Positions 46,400 to 56,756 of a stretch of 64,000 nucleotides of DNA are shown here, piece by piece. Source of the stretch: an uncultured Candidatus Pelagibacter sp. (lineage in GTDB: Bacteria; Pseudomonadota; Alphaproteobacteria; Pelagibacterales; Pelagibacteraceae); contig CAJQRZ010000031.1 in the NCBI GenBank assembly GCA_905612435.1, forward strand, positions 29,268 through 93,267, in the 5' to 3' direction. Under the pieces are notes generated by a model that was not told the origin of the DNA, made no database searches, and was given only the letters and a program-made list of their open reading frames with translations. The translations under genes were made by a program, and so were the position numbers. Numbering within the stretch: the stretch's first letter is position 1; each line of letters begins with the position of its first letter.

Positions 46400-48205
46400 C
46401 TATTCCTTTTTAATTTTTAAAACTCCAATAAATGCTTCTTGTGGTATTTCAACTCTACCAAATTGTTTTCCTCTTACTTTTCCCTTTTTTTGCTTATCTA
46501 GTAATTTTCTTTTTCTGTCTCTTGCACCACCACCATGTATTTTTGTCAAAACGTCTTTTTTAAATCCTTTAATGGTTTCTCTTGCAATAATTTTTCCTCC
46601 TATTGCTGCCTGTACTGGTATCATAAAATTATGTCTTGGTATTAAATCTTTTAATTTTTCACAAACTTCCCTCCCGACTGTTTGAGCAAAATCTTTGTGC
46701 ACCATCATTGATAATGCGTCTACTTGTTCTGCATTTACTAAAATTCCTAATTTAACTAAATCACCTTCTCGATGATCTATAATCTCATAATCATAACTTG
46801 CGTAACCACTTGTCATAGATTTTAATCTATCATTAAAATCAAAAACAACTTCATTTAAAGGCAATTCATAATTTAGCACCGCTCTGTTTCCTGAATAACT
46901 TAAATTAGTTTGTATGCCTCTTTTGTTCTGACAAACTTTAATTATTGCACCAAGATACTGATCTGGTGTTATAATTGTTGCTTTAATCCACGGCTCTTCA
47001 ATCATCTTAATATAGGTAGGATCTGGAAGACTTGAAGGGTTTTGTAGTTCTATTAACTCTCCTTTATTTAAATGGACTTTATAAACCACTCCTGGTGTTG
47101 TAGTTAATAAATTTATATCAAACTCTCTCTCTAGTCTTTCTGTTATAATTTCCAAGTGTAATAAACCTAAAAATCCGCATCTAAATCCTAAACCAAGCGC
47201 TGAAGAAGATTCTGCTTCATATGAAAAACTTGCATCATTTAATTGAAGTTTCCCTAAGCCATCCTTTAATTTTTGATACTCCGAACTATCAACTGGAAAC
47301 AAGCCACAAAATACAACCGGTTTACTTGGTTTAAAGCCTGGTAAAGCTTCTTGCGATGGTTTGTTTGCTTCACAAATTGTATCTCCTACTTTTGTCTCCG
47401 ATAAAACTTTAATTCCAGTTGTAATAAAACCAATTTCACCTGCATTTAACTCATTAACATCTTCAGGTTTAGGGGTAAATACTCCGACCTTTTCAATGAT
47501 ATATTCTTGATTAGTGGACATCATTTTAATCTTCATATTTCTAAAAATTTTTCCATTAATTACCCTAACCAAAATAACAACTCCTAAATAGGTGTCATAC
47601 CAACTATCAACTAGCAAACATTTTAAAATTTCATTTTTTTCTCCTTTTGGACCAGGCAATGTTTTGATAATCTGCTCTAAAATTTCCTCAACACCTTCTC
47701 CTGTTTTTCCAGAACAAGCAATAGCGTTGCTTGTGTCTATACCTATTACATCTTCTATTTGTTTTTTTGTTTTTTCTAAATCAGATGCTGGTAAATCTAT
47801 TTTATTTAAAACTGGTACAATCTCATGATTAGTGTCTAAAGCTTGATAAACATTTGCTAATGTTTGTGCTTCAACACCTTGAGTGCTATCAACAATTAAA
47901 ATTGAACCTTCACATGCATATAAAGATCTGCTAACCTCATAACTAAAATCTACATGCCCTGGAGTATCAATAATATTTAAAATATAATCTTTTCCATTTT
48001 TTGCTTTATAATTAAGTTTAACTGTTTGAGCCTTAATAGTTATTCCTCTTTCACGCTCAATATCCATAGAGTCTAAAACTTGAGCTTTCATTTCTCTCTC
48101 GGTAAGACCACCACATTTGTGAATTATTCTGTCTGCTATAGTAGATTTTCCATGATCTATATGTGCAATAATTGCAAAATTTCTAATGTTATCAATAATT
48201 GTCAT
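46400..48205 (-). CDS. lepA: Elongation factor 4 (LepA)
   Basis: Translational GTPase that acts on stalled or mis-positioned ribosomes and initiation. G1 is [19 protein letters not shown]3 [12 protein letters not shown]4 LNKIDLP, with EF-G-like domains and the LepA-specific C-terminus [17 protein letters not shown]. Length 601 is normal. It ends 3 bases from the Gfo/Idh gene and starts 6 bases after pheT. Confidence 0.98.
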   Translation of the reverse strand: MTIIDNIRNFAIIAHIDHGKSTIADRIIHKCGGLTEREMKAQVLDSMDIERERGITIKAQTVKLNYKAKNGKDYILNIIDTPGHVDFSYEVSRSLYACEGSILIVDSTQGVEAQTLANVYQALDTNHEIVPVLNKIDLPASDLEKTKKQIEDVIGIDTSNAIACSGKTGEGVEEILEQIIKTLPGPKGEKNEILKCLLVDSWYDTYLGVVILVRVINGKIFRNMKIKMMSTNQEYIIEKVGVFTPKPEDVNELNAGEIGFITTGIKVLSETKVGDTICEANKPSQEALPGFKPSKPVVFCGLFPVDSSEYQKLKDGLGKLQLNDASFSYEAESSSALGLGFRCGFLGLLHLEIITERLEREFDINLLTTTPGVVYKVHLNKGELIELQNPSSLPDPTYIKMIEEPWIKATIITPDQYLGAIIKVCQNKRGIQTNLSYSGNRAVLNYELPLNEVVFDFNDRLKSMTSGYASYDYEIIDHREGDLVKLGILVNAEQVDALSMMVHKDFAQTVGREVCEKLKDLIPRHNFMIPVQAAIGGKIIARETIKGFKKDVLTKIHGGGARDRKRKLLDKQKKGKVRGKQFGRVEIPQEAFIGVLKIKKE

Positions 48206-48211
48206 GAATAA

Positions 48212-50620
48212 TTAAGATCTAATTTTTGCACCAGTTTTTTCTTCCACTTTAGAAATTATAACCTGATTAATTCGATCTAAGTCTTCGTCTTTTAATGTTT
48301 TTTTTGATGATTGTATTACAACATTTAGTGCAATTGATTTTTTATCTTCAGGTATATTTGCTCCTTCATATATATCAAATACTCTAACTCTTTTAATTAA
48401 ATTTTTATCTACATCATAAATTATCTCTATTAATTCTTGTACCTGAAAATTTTTGTCTATAACAAAAGCAAAATCTCTTTCTGATTTTTGAAAATCAGAA
48501 TATTGATATTGCGTCTTTTGATTATTTAATGATTTTTTAGTTTGTTTGATATTATCTAAAAATATTTCAAAGCCTACTAATGACTCTGTTTTAATATCTA
48601 TTTTCTTTAGAATATTTGGGTGAATTTCTCCAAAAAAAGCTATCACTTTTTCTTTATCCTTACTTAAAAACACTCTACCCGATTTGCCAGGGTGATAATA
48701 GCTAGGAGTTTTATCATCTATATATAATTTATTTTGACTAAATCCTGCTTCAACCAAACTTTGAATGACATCTTTTTTGACGTCAAAAACATCAACTAAT
48801 CTATCTTTTTCTAGCCAACTTAGTCTAGAGATTTTACCTGAACGTAATCCACTAGCTACTGTCTCTTGCTGACCAGGTTGAGAACCGGAAAATGTTGGGC
48901 CAATCTCAAATAGTGAAACATCTTTAAATCCTCTATCAAGGTTTTTATTAAGATAAATAATTAGATTAGAAAAAATAGAATTTCTCAAAACATTAAGGTC
49001 TGAGCTTATCGGATTAACAATCTTAATTTCTTTATTATTTTCAATAAATAGTTGATTAATTTTTGAGTCAGTAAAAGACCAAGTGATAGTTTCTAGGAAA
49101 CCTTTTGACGCAATAGATCTTTGCAGAAAATGGAATAGTTTTTGTTTATTATTTAATGTTGGCTTATCTCTGCTTTTTTCTGGTTCAACTATTTGAATTT
49201 TATTATAACCGTGTATTCTTACTAGTTCTTCAATAATATCTATTTCTTGCTCTATATCAGATCTCCAGGAAGGAACTTTTAAAGCCATAATCTTTTTTTC
49301 TTTTTTTACCTCAAAACCAAGACCATTTAAAATTTTAGTCATTTCTTTTTGATCAATTTTAAATCCAGTAATTTTTTCAAACAATAAAGGATCAAATTTT
49401 ATTGAATTATTTTTTATTTTTTCAAAATTTTGAATATCAAATTTACTAACTTCTCCTCCACAGATCTTTTTTATTAATTCAGCAGCTCTTTGGAGGCCTA
49501 GCTCAATAGACAATGGATCAATCCCTCTTTCAAACCTAAATTTTGCATCGGTGTCTATATTCAAAACTTTAGAAGTTTTTCTAATAGATTTTGGACTAAA
49601 ATAAGCAGCTTCTATTAATACATTTTTGGTATCTAATTCTGTACCAGATCTAGTTCCCCCAATTATCCCTCCTAATCCTAATATTCCAGAGTTGTCTGTA
49701 ATTACACACATATCATTATCAAGTTTATAATTTTTATTATCTAATGCTTTAAAAGTTTCTCCTTTTTTAGAATTTCTTACTATTATGCCTCGATCTATTT
49801 TGTCTGCATCATATGCATGTAATGGCCTATTTAAATCAAACATAATATAATTGGTAACATCAACTATTGCTGAAATAGGCTTTTGACCTAATGAAATAAT
49901 TTTTTCTTTTAACCAATTGGGGCTTTCAGTGTTTTTTACACCCGTAATTAAACAACTTCCAAAGATAGCACAACCTTGATTTTTTTCTTTTATGATTTTG
50001 ATATTTATCTTTTGTTTATTTTTTTGTGTTAATTTTTCACTTTTAATATTTTTTAATTTTCCAGAACCCGCAGCCGATAGGTCTCTAGCTATACCTCTAA
50101 TACCTAAACAATCTGCTCTGTTAGGTGTAATTGAAATATCAATTACTTTTAAATTACTTTTTGGAAAATAATTTTTTCCAATTTTTGCATCATATTTTTC
50201 ACTTAAAAGCTCAGTAATTCCATCACTTTCATTAGATAGGTTTAATTCAGACTCTGAACAAAGCATTCCGTAAGAAGTTACACCTCTTATTTTACTAACA
50301 ACTAACTTCATTTGGTTTTTGGGTATAGTGGCACCCGGAGGAGCATATATTGTCAATAAGCCTTCTCTTGCATTAGGAGCCCCACAAACTACCTTAACTG
50401 AATTTTTTATTCCTATATCAACATCACACACTTTTAACCTATCGGCACCAGGGTGTTTTTCTGTTTTTACTATTTTTGCAACCAAAAAACTATCTAACTC
50501 ACTAGACTGGATATCTGCACTTTCAACCTCAAGACCAATATCGGTTAGTTTATCTATAATCTGGTTTTCATTAAGTTTTGTATCTAAATGATCTTTTAGC
50601 CAATTAGTAGTTATCTTCAT
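48212..50620 (-). CDS. pheT: Phenylalanyl-tRNA synthetase beta subunit
   Basis: The 802-residue beta chain of the bacterial alpha2-beta2 enzyme. It starts with a tRNA-binding OB domain ([31 protein letters not shown]), followed by B3/B4 editing ([20 protein letters not shown]), B5 and the catalytic-like core, and ends with a FDX-ACB anticodon domain ([15 protein letters not shown]). Overlaps pheS by 4 bases. Confidence 0.98.
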   Translation of the reverse strand: MKITTNWLKDHLDTKLNENQIIDKLTDIGLEVESADIQSSELDSFLVAKIVKTEKHPGADRLKVCDVDIGIKNSVKVVCGAPNAREGLLTIYAPPGATIPKNQMKLVVSKIRGVTSYGMLCSESELNLSNESDGITELLSEKYDAKIGKNYFPKSNLKVIDISITPNRADCLGIRGIARDLSAAGSGKLKNIKSEKLTQKNKQKINIKIIKEKNQGCAIFGSCLITGVKNTESPNWLKEKIISLGQKPISAIVDVTNYIMFDLNRPLHAYDADKIDRGIIVRNSKKGETFKALDNKNYKLDNDMCVITDNSGILGLGGIIGGTRSGTELDTKNVLIEAAYFSPKSIRKTSKVLNIDTDAKFRFERGIDPLSIELGLQRAAELIKKICGGEVSKFDIQNFEKIKNNSIKFDPLLFEKITGFKIDQKEMTKILNGLGFEVKKEKKIMALKVPSWRSDIEQEIDIIEELVRIHGYNKIQIVEPEKSRDKPTLNNKQKLFHFLQRSIASKGFLETITWSFTDSKINQLFIENNKEIKIVNPISSDLNVLRNSIFSNLIIYLNKNLDRGFKDVSLFEIGPTFSGSQPGQQETVASGLRSGKISRLSWLEKDRLVDVFDVKKDVIQSLVEAGFSQNKLYIDDKTPSYYHPGKSGRVFLSKDKEKVIAFFGEIHPNILKKIDIKTESLVGFEIFLDNIKQTKKSLNNQKTQYQYSDFQKSERDFAFVIDKNFQVQELIEIIYDVDKNLIKRVRVFDIYEGANIPEDKKSIALNVVIQSSKKTLKDEDLDRINQVIISKVEEKTGAKIRS

Positions 50621-51684
50621 CTGCTAAGACCTCTATAATTTGATGGTACATCCAAAGGATCAAAGCCAAAATGATTTAACCATCTGTAGTCACAATCAAA
50701 AAAAGCTCTTAAATCATTAATTCCATACTTAAGCATAGCTAGTCTGTCTATTCCAATTCCAAATGCATACCCTTGATACTTCGTAGTATCAACTTTTACA
50801 TTCTTAAGAACATTGGGGTGAACCATTCCACATCCCAATATTTCTAACCACTTATTTCCTTCTCCAATTACAATTTTTCCATCTTTAATTTTATAACCAA
50901 TATCAACTTCTGCAGAGGGTTCAGTAAAGGGGAAATGACTAGGTCTAAATCTCATTTTAATTTTATCAACTTCAAAAAACTCTTTAATAAAATAATTTAA
51001 GCAACCTTTTAAGTGACCCATGTTAATATCTTTATCTATATGTAACCCTTCTACTTGATGAAACATTGGAGCATGTGTTTGATCGCTATCAGATCTATAA
51101 GTTCTACCTGGTGCAATAATTTTAAAAGGAGGTTTATCTTTAAGCATTGTTCTAATTTGAACTGGTGATGTATGTGTTCTCAACAATAATTCTTTTTTGT
51201 CATCAAGATAAAAGGTGTCATGCATATCTCGTGCAGGATGATTATCTGGTGTATTCAAAGCTGTAAAATTATTATATTCATTTTCTACATCAGGTCCTTC
51301 TTCAACACTAAAACCAATTTCAGAAAATATAGAAGATATCTCATCAATCACTTGTGAAACAGGGTGAATCTTTCCTTGAACAAAAGGTCTCTCTGGTAAT
51401 GTAATGTCTACTTTTTCTTTTTCTAATTTCTCATTAATTTCTTTTATTTCTATATCATTAACTTTTGAAGAAATTATATTTTGAAGTTCATCCTTTACAG
51501 AGTTTAAATCTGAAGCAAATTTTTTTCTCTCATCTTCTGCAATTGCACCAAGTTTTTTGAATTGTGATGACACAAGTCCATTTTTACCAAATAAATCTGT
51601 TTTGATTTGATTAACTTGATTTAAGTTCAAATTTTCTTTTAACTTTAAAAGAAATTCATCTTTTATTTTTTTAATATCAGACAT
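50617..51684 (-). CDS. pheS: Phenylalanyl-tRNA synthetase alpha subunit
   Basis: Class II catalytic subunit, 355 residues. An N-terminal coiled-coil precedes motif 2 ([21 protein letters not shown]), [12 protein letters not shown], and motif 3 ([18 protein letters not shown]), with the end [14 protein letters not shown]. The Phe enzyme lies with its partner pheT, downstream of rplT as in E. coli (thrS-infC-rpmI-rplT-pheS-pheT). Phe-tRNA itself is encoded at 15 kb and is unusual. Confidence 0.98.
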   Translation of the reverse strand: MSDIKKIKDEFLLKLKENLNLNQVNQIKTDLFGKNGLVSSQFKKLGAIAEDERKKFASDLNSVKDELQNIISSKVNDIEIKEINEKLEKEKVDITLPERPFVQGKIHPVSQVIDEISSIFSEIGFSVEEGPDVENEYNNFTALNTPDNHPARDMHDTFYLDDKKELLLRTHTSPVQIRTMLKDKPPFKIIAPGRTYRSDSDQTHAPMFHQVEGLHIDKDINMGHLKGCLNYFIKEFFEVDKIKMRFRPSHFPFTEPSAEVDIGYKIKDGKIVIGEGNKWLEILGCGMVHPNVLKNVKVDTTKYQGYAFGIGIDRLAMLKYGINDLRAFFDCDYRWLNHFGFDPLDVPSNYRGLSR

Positions 51685-51727
51685 ATTTTCAGATTATTTC
51701 TTCAACAAAGAAAAACAATAGTGAAGA

Positions 51728-52084
51728 TTAATTTAATGCTGATTGAGCTTTTTGAACGATTGTTTTAAAGGCTTCTGGGCTATCATAAGCTATTTCAGCC
51801 AATATTTTTCTATCTAGCTTAATTCCACACTTGCTTAAACCATTTATAAATTTTGAATATGTAAGTCCTTCAGATCTAACTCCGGCATTGATTCTCTGAA
51901 TCCACAAAGATTTAAATTCTCTTTTTTTAGTTCTGCGATCTCTATAAGCATATTGCATAGCTTTTTCCATAGCCTGCTTTGCAACTCTTATTGTATTTTT
52001 TCTTCTGCCCCATTGGCCTTTGACAGCTTTTAAAACTTTTTTATGTTTTGCGTGGCTTGTTACACCTCTTTTTACTCTTGCCAT
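51728..52084 (-). CDS. rplT: 50S ribosomal protein L20
   Basis: A 118-residue assembly protein that binds 23S r[23 protein letters not shown] and [19 protein letters not shown] are family signatures. In E. coli L20 represses its own operon by binding mRNA upstream of rpmI; a hairpin in this window at 52333 could be a similar site. Lies 1 base from rpmI. Confidence 0.98.
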   Translation of the reverse strand: MARVKRGVTSHAKHKKVLKAVKGQWGRRKNTIRVAKQAMEKAMQYAYRDRRTKKREFKSLWIQRINAGVRSEGLTYSKFINGLSKCGIKLDRKILAEIAYDSPEAFKTIVQKAQSALN

Positions 52085-52085
52085 T

Positions 52086-52292
52086 TTATCCTCTTAAGCT
52101 GTAAGGCATATATGATTTAACTATTTTGCTATCTTGTTTTGACATAGTAGTTGTGCCTCTTAATTTTCTAATTTGTGAATTTGTTCTTTTAATCATACCA
52201 TGTCTTTTTCCAGCCTGAGCCATCATCACTTTTCCAGTGGCTGTAATCTTAAATCTTTTTTTTGCTGAACTTTTTGTTTTTAGTTTTGGCAT
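52086..52292 (-). CDS. rpmI: 50S ribosomal protein L35
   Basis: A 68-residue basic protein with [20 protein letters not shown] and the end [20 protein letters not shown], typical of L35. It is preceded by a 53-base gap after infC, a relatively large spacer here that may contain a control hairpin. Confidence 0.97.
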   Translation of the reverse strand: MPKLKTKSSAKKRFKITATGKVMMAQAGKRHGMIKRTNSQIRKLRGTTTMSKQDSKIVKSYMPYSLRG

Positions 52293-52332
52293 AATTCTGC
52301 GGAGTTATACGAATATTGCTATAGATTTACAA

Positions 52333-52354
52333 CCTCTATTAAACCCTATAAAGG
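52333..52354 (-). promoter_or_regulatory. Hairpin across the infC stop, possible L20 or attenuation site
   Basis: On the minus strand CCTTTAT-AGGGTTTA-ATAGAGG pairs over 7 bases (one G-U) and spans the end of infC, about 40 bases ahead of rpmI. In E. coli L20 autoregulation acts in the infC-rpmI region, so this is a plausible but untested candidate. Confidence 0.3.
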
Positions 52355-52891
52355 CTGGATAACCATGATCATTTGTTTACCATCAAACTTGGGGTGAAGT
52401 TCTACTTTCCCAACATCTTGCATATCACCTTTTATCTTATCCATTAATTCTCTACCCAAATGTGAGTGCTGTAATTCTCTACCCTTAAATCTTATTGTAA
52501 ATTTAACTTTATCTCCTTTAGAAATAAACTTTTTAGCATTTTTAACTTTAAATTCATAATCATGAGTTTCAGTGACTGGCCTTAGTTTAATTTCTTTTAA
52601 TAAAACTATTTTTTGTTTTTTCTTTGCTTGGTTTGCTTTTTTCTGAGCATCATATTTAAATTTACCCATATCAATAATTTTACATACTGGGGGTTTTGCA
52701 TTAGGAGCAATTTCAATCAAGTCTAAACCTTCTTCCTTGGCCATTGATATAGCTTCGTTAGTATTCAATATACCTAAATTTTCTCCACTACTATTAATTA
52801 CCTGAACCTCAGGAGAATTTATTCTGTTGTTAGACTTTGGTCCTCTATCTTTAGTTCTTCTTTGAAAATAATTTTGTTTAAAATCTGCCAC
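52346..52891 (-). CDS. infC: Translation initiation factor IF-3
   Basis: Binds 30S and checks the initiation codon. The 181-residue protein has NNRINSPEVQVINSSGENLG, LDLIEIAPNAKPPVCKIIDM, the KKKQKIVLLKEIKLRP linker and VGKVELHPKFDGKQMIM. The start is GTG at 52891, directly after the thrS stop with no gap; E. coli infC uses the rare AUU for self-control, and this gene instead appears to depend on coupling to thrS. No better ATG is available upstream. Confidence 0.95.
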   Translation of the reverse strand: MADFKQNYFQRRTKDRGPKSNNRINSPEVQVINSSGENLGILNTNEAISMAKEEGLDLIEIAPNAKPPVCKIIDMGKFKYDAQKKANQAKKKQKIVLLKEIKLRPVTETHDYEFKVKNAKKFISKGDKVKFTIRFKGRELQHSHLGRELMDKIKGDMQDVGKVELHPKFDGKQMIMVIQPL

Positions 52892-54808
52892 TTAGTTTGA
52901 AGATGCTTTATTTAAAGCAGAAAATGTTTTTAAGAATAAGTTTAATTCCATGTTTTCTTGTTTATTAGTATCCAATCTTCTAATCGTTACTGAGTTACTG
53001 TCAACTTCTTTTTTACCACAAATCAACAAAAGTGGTATTTTTGATAAAGAATGTTCTCTAATTTTATAATTTAAATTATGATTCTTTAAATCTACTTCAG
53101 AAGTAATACCATTACTGTTGATCTTTCTATTAACTTTTTTTGCATAGTCATCAAAATCTTCTGAAATAGGAATAACTATTACTTGCAAAGGAGCAATCCA
53201 AAATGGAAATTTTCCGGCATAATGTTCAATTAGTATTCCAATAAATCTTTCTAAAGATCCAAATAAAGCTCTATGAAGCATTACTGGAACTTTTTTAGCT
53301 CCATCTTTATCAACAAATGATGCGTCTAATCTTCCAGGCAAATTAAGATCTACCTGCAGAGTTCCACATTGCCAGTCTCTACCAATTGCATCTCTCAAAA
53401 CAAATTCAACTTTTGGACCATAAAATGCACCTTCACCTTTATTAATACTATATTCAAGTTTAGATGCTTTTACGGCTTCCAATAAAGAAGATTCTGCTTT
53501 ATCCCAAACCTTGTCATCTCCTACTCTTATCTCTGGTCTATCTGCATATTTTAAAATTACTTTTTCAAAGCCGAGGTCTTTATAAATATCTAAAATTAAA
53601 TTTGTCACAGTAAGGCATTCTTCTGTAATTTGATCCTCTGTACAAAAAATATGAGCATCGTCTTGAGTAAAGGCTCTAACTCTTAACAGTCCATGCAAAG
53701 CACCTGAGGGTTCATATCTATGTACTTTACCGAATTCTGTTATTCTTAAAGGAAGATCTCTGTAACTTTTTAATCCTTGATTAAAAACCTCAATATGTCC
53801 TGGACAATTCATAGGTTTTATCGCAAATATTTTTTCATCTGGAGTTTGAGAGGTATACATGTGCTTGCCATATTTTTCCCAATGGCCTGATTTTTCCCAA
53901 AGTGATCTATCTAGAATTTCTGGAGTATTTACTTCTTTATATCCTGCATTATCCTGTCTATTTCTCATGTAGGCAACTAACTTTTGAAAAAGTTTCCATC
54001 CTTTTTCGTGCCAAAATACTGATCCTGGACTCTCCTCTCTAAAATGAAATAGATTCATTTCCTTACCTAATTTTCTATGATCTCTTTTTTCAGCTTCTTC
54101 TATTCTTTTTAAATAATCATCAAGATCTTTTTGACTAGACCAGCTTGTTCCATAAATTCTTTGTAACATTTCATTATTGGAATCTCCTCTCCAATAAGCG
54201 CCTGATACTTTTGTTAATTTAAAATATTTTCCAATTTTTCCTGTAGAAGATAAATGAGGACCACGACATAAATCATGCCATTCACCGTGAAAATAAATGG
54301 AAACATCTTCCCCTTGAGGAATACTTTCAATTATTTCAGCTTTATAAATCTCTCCCTTATCTTTAAAATGTGATATTGCTTTGTCTCTACTCCAAACTTC
54401 TCTTGTTGTGGGGAGATCTCTATCAATAATTTCTTTCATTTTATTTTCAATTTTATTTAGATCTTCTTCAGTAAAAGGTTCTTTTCTAGCAAAATCATAA
54501 TAAAAACCGTTTTCAATAATTGGACCAATAGTTACTTGTGTTCCTGGAAAAAGCTCTTGAACTGCCATTGCTGTAATATGTGCTGTATCATGCCTTATAG
54601 TATCTATGCCTTCTTGATCTTTTGAAGTAAATATTTTTACTGCACAATCATTTTTAATCTTATAATTTAAATCTTTTTGTTCCCCATCTACACTCATTAT
54701 AAGAGCTTGTTTAGATAAGGATTTACTTATTTTTTCAGCAACCTCATAGCCCGTAAGACTATTTGGAAAGCTTAGATTTTTACCATCAGGTAGTTTAATT
54801 GTTGGCAT
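52892..54808 (-). CDS. thrS: Threonyl-tRNA synthetase
   Basis: Class II synthetase with a complete domain set in 638 residues: N-terminal TGS domain (IKLPDGKNLSFPNS), editing domain with HDTAHITAMAVQELFP, catalytic core with motif 2 FGKVHRYEPSGALHGLLRVR (20 residues) and motif 3 LHRALFGSLERFIGILIEHY, and a C-terminal anticodon domain. It overlaps the GT4 gene by 14 bases and leads infC, rpmI, rplT, pheST, lepA. Confidence 0.98.
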   Translation of the reverse strand: MPTIKLPDGKNLSFPNSLTGYEVAEKISKSLSKQALIMSVDGEQKDLNYKIKNDCAVKIFTSKDQEGIDTIRHDTAHITAMAVQELFPGTQVTIGPIIENGFYYDFARKEPFTEEDLNKIENKMKEIIDRDLPTTREVWSRDKAISHFKDKGEIYKAEIIESIPQGEDVSIYFHGEWHDLCRGPHLSSTGKIGKYFKLTKVSGAYWRGDSNNEMLQRIYGTSWSSQKDLDDYLKRIEEAEKRDHRKLGKEMNLFHFREESPGSVFWHEKGWKLFQKLVAYMRNRQDNAGYKEVNTPEILDRSLWEKSGHWEKYGKHMYTSQTPDEKIFAIKPMNCPGHIEVFNQGLKSYRDLPLRITEFGKVHRYEPSGALHGLLRVRAFTQDDAHIFCTEDQITEECLTVTNLILDIYKDLGFEKVILKYADRPEIRVGDDKVWDKAESSLLEAVKASKLEYSINKGEGAFYGPKVEFVLRDAIGRDWQCGTLQVDLNLPGRLDASFVDKDGAKKVPVMLHRALFGSLERFIGILIEHYAGKFPFWIAPLQVIVIPISEDFDDYAKKVNRKINSNGITSEVDLKNHNLNYKIREHSLSKIPLLLICGKKEVDSNSVTIRRLDTNKQENMELNLFLKTFSALNKASSN

Positions 54809-55958
54809 TTAATAATTTTTTATATTCTGAATAAGTGGAAAAACACATTTTTTCTATATTAAATTTTTTAATTACATTTTTTCTACCCTCAATACCTATA
54901 AATTTCAACGTACTTTCATCTAAACTTAATATTTCTATAATTTTTTTGGATAACGCTTCTGAGTCTCCAGACTCAAATAAAAATCCAGTTTTGTCTTTAA
55001 TAATAGTTTCATTAGAGCCTCCAATATTACTGGCTAAAATAGGCTTTTCCATAGATTGGGCTTCTATCGCTACCCTACCAAATGCTTCTGGCTCAACTGA
55101 TGCAGAAACTATTAAATCTGAAATTTTGTATGCTAAAGGCATATTTTTACAGTGACTAATAAATCTTACCTGACTATTTAGCCTATGTTGTTCAGTTAAT
55201 CTTAAAAGTTTTTTTTTATAAATATCTCTTCCTTGGTCACTACCCAATATAATTGCATAAAAAGACTCGTGTCCTAGCTCAATATTGACTTTATTTAGTG
55301 CTTCAATGAAAACTTCTTGGCCTTTCCACGAAGTAAGTCTTCCGGGAAGTAATATTATTTTTCTTCCAGTATTAAGTTTCCATTCTTTAAGTAGTTTGTC
55401 CTCTTCACTTTCAATAGTTGTTGAAGGATCAAAATAATCTATATTTATACCTCTAAAAATTACTAAGAATTTTTTTTTTAAATTTAGGTATTTAGTATAA
55501 TTTTCATTTATATGATTAAAAATATAATTTGATCCAGCGATTATTAGATCTGATTTTACCATTACTGAATTGTAAAATTTTTTAATTGGGTTTTTAAAAT
55601 TATATGTCCCATGAAATGTAGTTACAAATTTTCTTTTTGTTATTTTTGTTGCTAAAAAACAAGACCATGCAGGCGCTCTACTTCTAGCATGAACAATAGA
55701 GATATTAAAAAATAAAATTATAAAAGTTAAAAATATTGAATTAAGAAGTATCATAATTGGATTTTTACTATGTACTGGAAGTCTAATTACTTTCACCTTT
55801 TTTTTATCTACATATTTAAGCAATTCACCTCCACTTGTTACCAAATAAGAAAGGCAATTATTTTCTGCTAAATAATGGGCAAGATCATAACAACCTGTTT
55901 CAGCTCCTCCATAACCTAGTTTTGGTATAATTTGTAAAACTTTTAATTTTGAAGACAT
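54795..55958 (-). CDS. Glycosyltransferase family 4 (GT-B) protein
   Basis: A 387-residue GT-B enzyme. The N-terminal domain starts LQIIPKLGYGGAETGCYDLA; the C-terminal part has LLPGRLTSWKGQEVFIEALN, and the nucleotide-sugar EAFGRVAIEAQSMEKPILAS motif (E-x7-E type) with NIGGSNETI. A hydrophobic segment near residue 75 may peripherally attach it to the membrane. It starts the minus-strand translation run and overlaps thrS by 14 bases, an odd partner for that gene. Confidence 0.87.
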   Translation of the reverse strand: MSSKLKVLQIIPKLGYGGAETGCYDLAHYLAENNCLSYLVTSGGELLKYVDKKKVKVIRLPVHSKNPIMILLNSIFLTFIILFFNISIVHARSRAPAWSCFLATKITKRKFVTTFHGTYNFKNPIKKFYNSVMVKSDLIIAGSNYIFNHINENYTKYLNLKKKFLVIFRGINIDYFDPSTTIESEEDKLLKEWKLNTGRKIILLPGRLTSWKGQEVFIEALNKVNIELGHESFYAIILGSDQGRDIYKKKLLRLTEQHRLNSQVRFISHCKNMPLAYKISDLIVSASVEPEAFGRVAIEAQSMEKPILASNIGGSNETIIKDKTGFLFESGDSEALSKKIIEILSLDESTLKFIGIEGRKNVIKKFNIEKMCFSTYSEYKKLLNANN

Positions 55959-56000
55959 TTGCTAAAGTTATATATTAAGAAATAAATCTTATAAACTTTT

Positions 56001-56756
56001 ATGAATAAATTTAAGTACCTAAAAATATCAAATAATAAAAAGATTAGATATTTAAGCAGTTATTACAGGAAAAGCCTATATATAGTTTTTCTTCATGGAC
56101 TTATGTCTGATATCGAGGGAAAAAAACCCATAGCTTTACTTAGATATACTGAAAAAAATAAATTAGGGTTTCTTGCCTTAGAATATTCTGGCCATGGAAA
56201 ATCATCAGGAAAATTTATAAATGGAAATATTAGTAAGTGGTCAAAAGAAGTTCAAATTACAATTAAAAGAATAATAAAAAAAAATGATTTTATATTAGTT
56301 GGATCAAGTATGGGAGCCTGGCTATCTTTAAATCAATTTAAATATTTCAATAAACAGATTAAAGGATTTTTAGGTATTGGGTCTGCACCAGAGTTTTTGG
56401 AAAATTTGATGTGGAAAAAATTTTCCAAAAAAATGAAAAATGAAACCATAAAAAATGGTATTTATAATCTAAAACATGGAGGTTATGAATATCCAGTTAC
56501 TTATCAATTAATAAAGGATGGTAGAAAAAATAAAATTTTAAATAAAAAAATAAATTCAAAAATTAATATCACCATGATTCATGGGAGCAAAGATAAGGTT
56601 GTGCCAGTAAATTATTCTAGAAGGATTTTAAAAATATTCACTAAAGCAAAAAAAAGATTAATAATTATTAAAAATGGCGATCATAGTCTATCAAATAAAA
56701 ATGGGATTAAAAAAATTAATATCGAATTAAATAATATTGTCTCTAATATAATTTAA
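56001..56756 (+). CDS. Alpha/beta hydrolase, ABHD10-like
   Basis: A 251-residue serine hydrolase. FLHGLMSDIEGKK, LEYSGHGKSSGKF and the nucleophile elbow VGSSMGAWLSL (Ser103) match the mitochondrial ABHD10 acyl-protein thioesterase and its alphaproteobacterial relatives; the acid and His are in MIHGSKDKVVPV and NGDHSLS. Possible roles are removal of acyl groups from proteins or esters. It is divergent from the GT4 gene (42-base gap) and overlaps the SDR gene end by 30 bases. Confidence 0.82.
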   Translation: MNKFKYLKISNNKKIRYLSSYYRKSLYIVFLHGLMSDIEGKKPIALLRYTEKNKLGFLALEYSGHGKSSGKFINGNISKWSKEVQITIKRIIKKNDFILVGSSMGAWLSLNQFKYFNKQIKGFLGIGSAPEFLENLMWKKFSKKMKNETIKNGIYNLKHGGYEYPVTYQLIKDGRKNKILNKKINSKINITMIHGSKDKVVPVNYSRRILKIFTKAKKRLIIIKNGDHSLSNKNGIKKINIELNNIVSNII

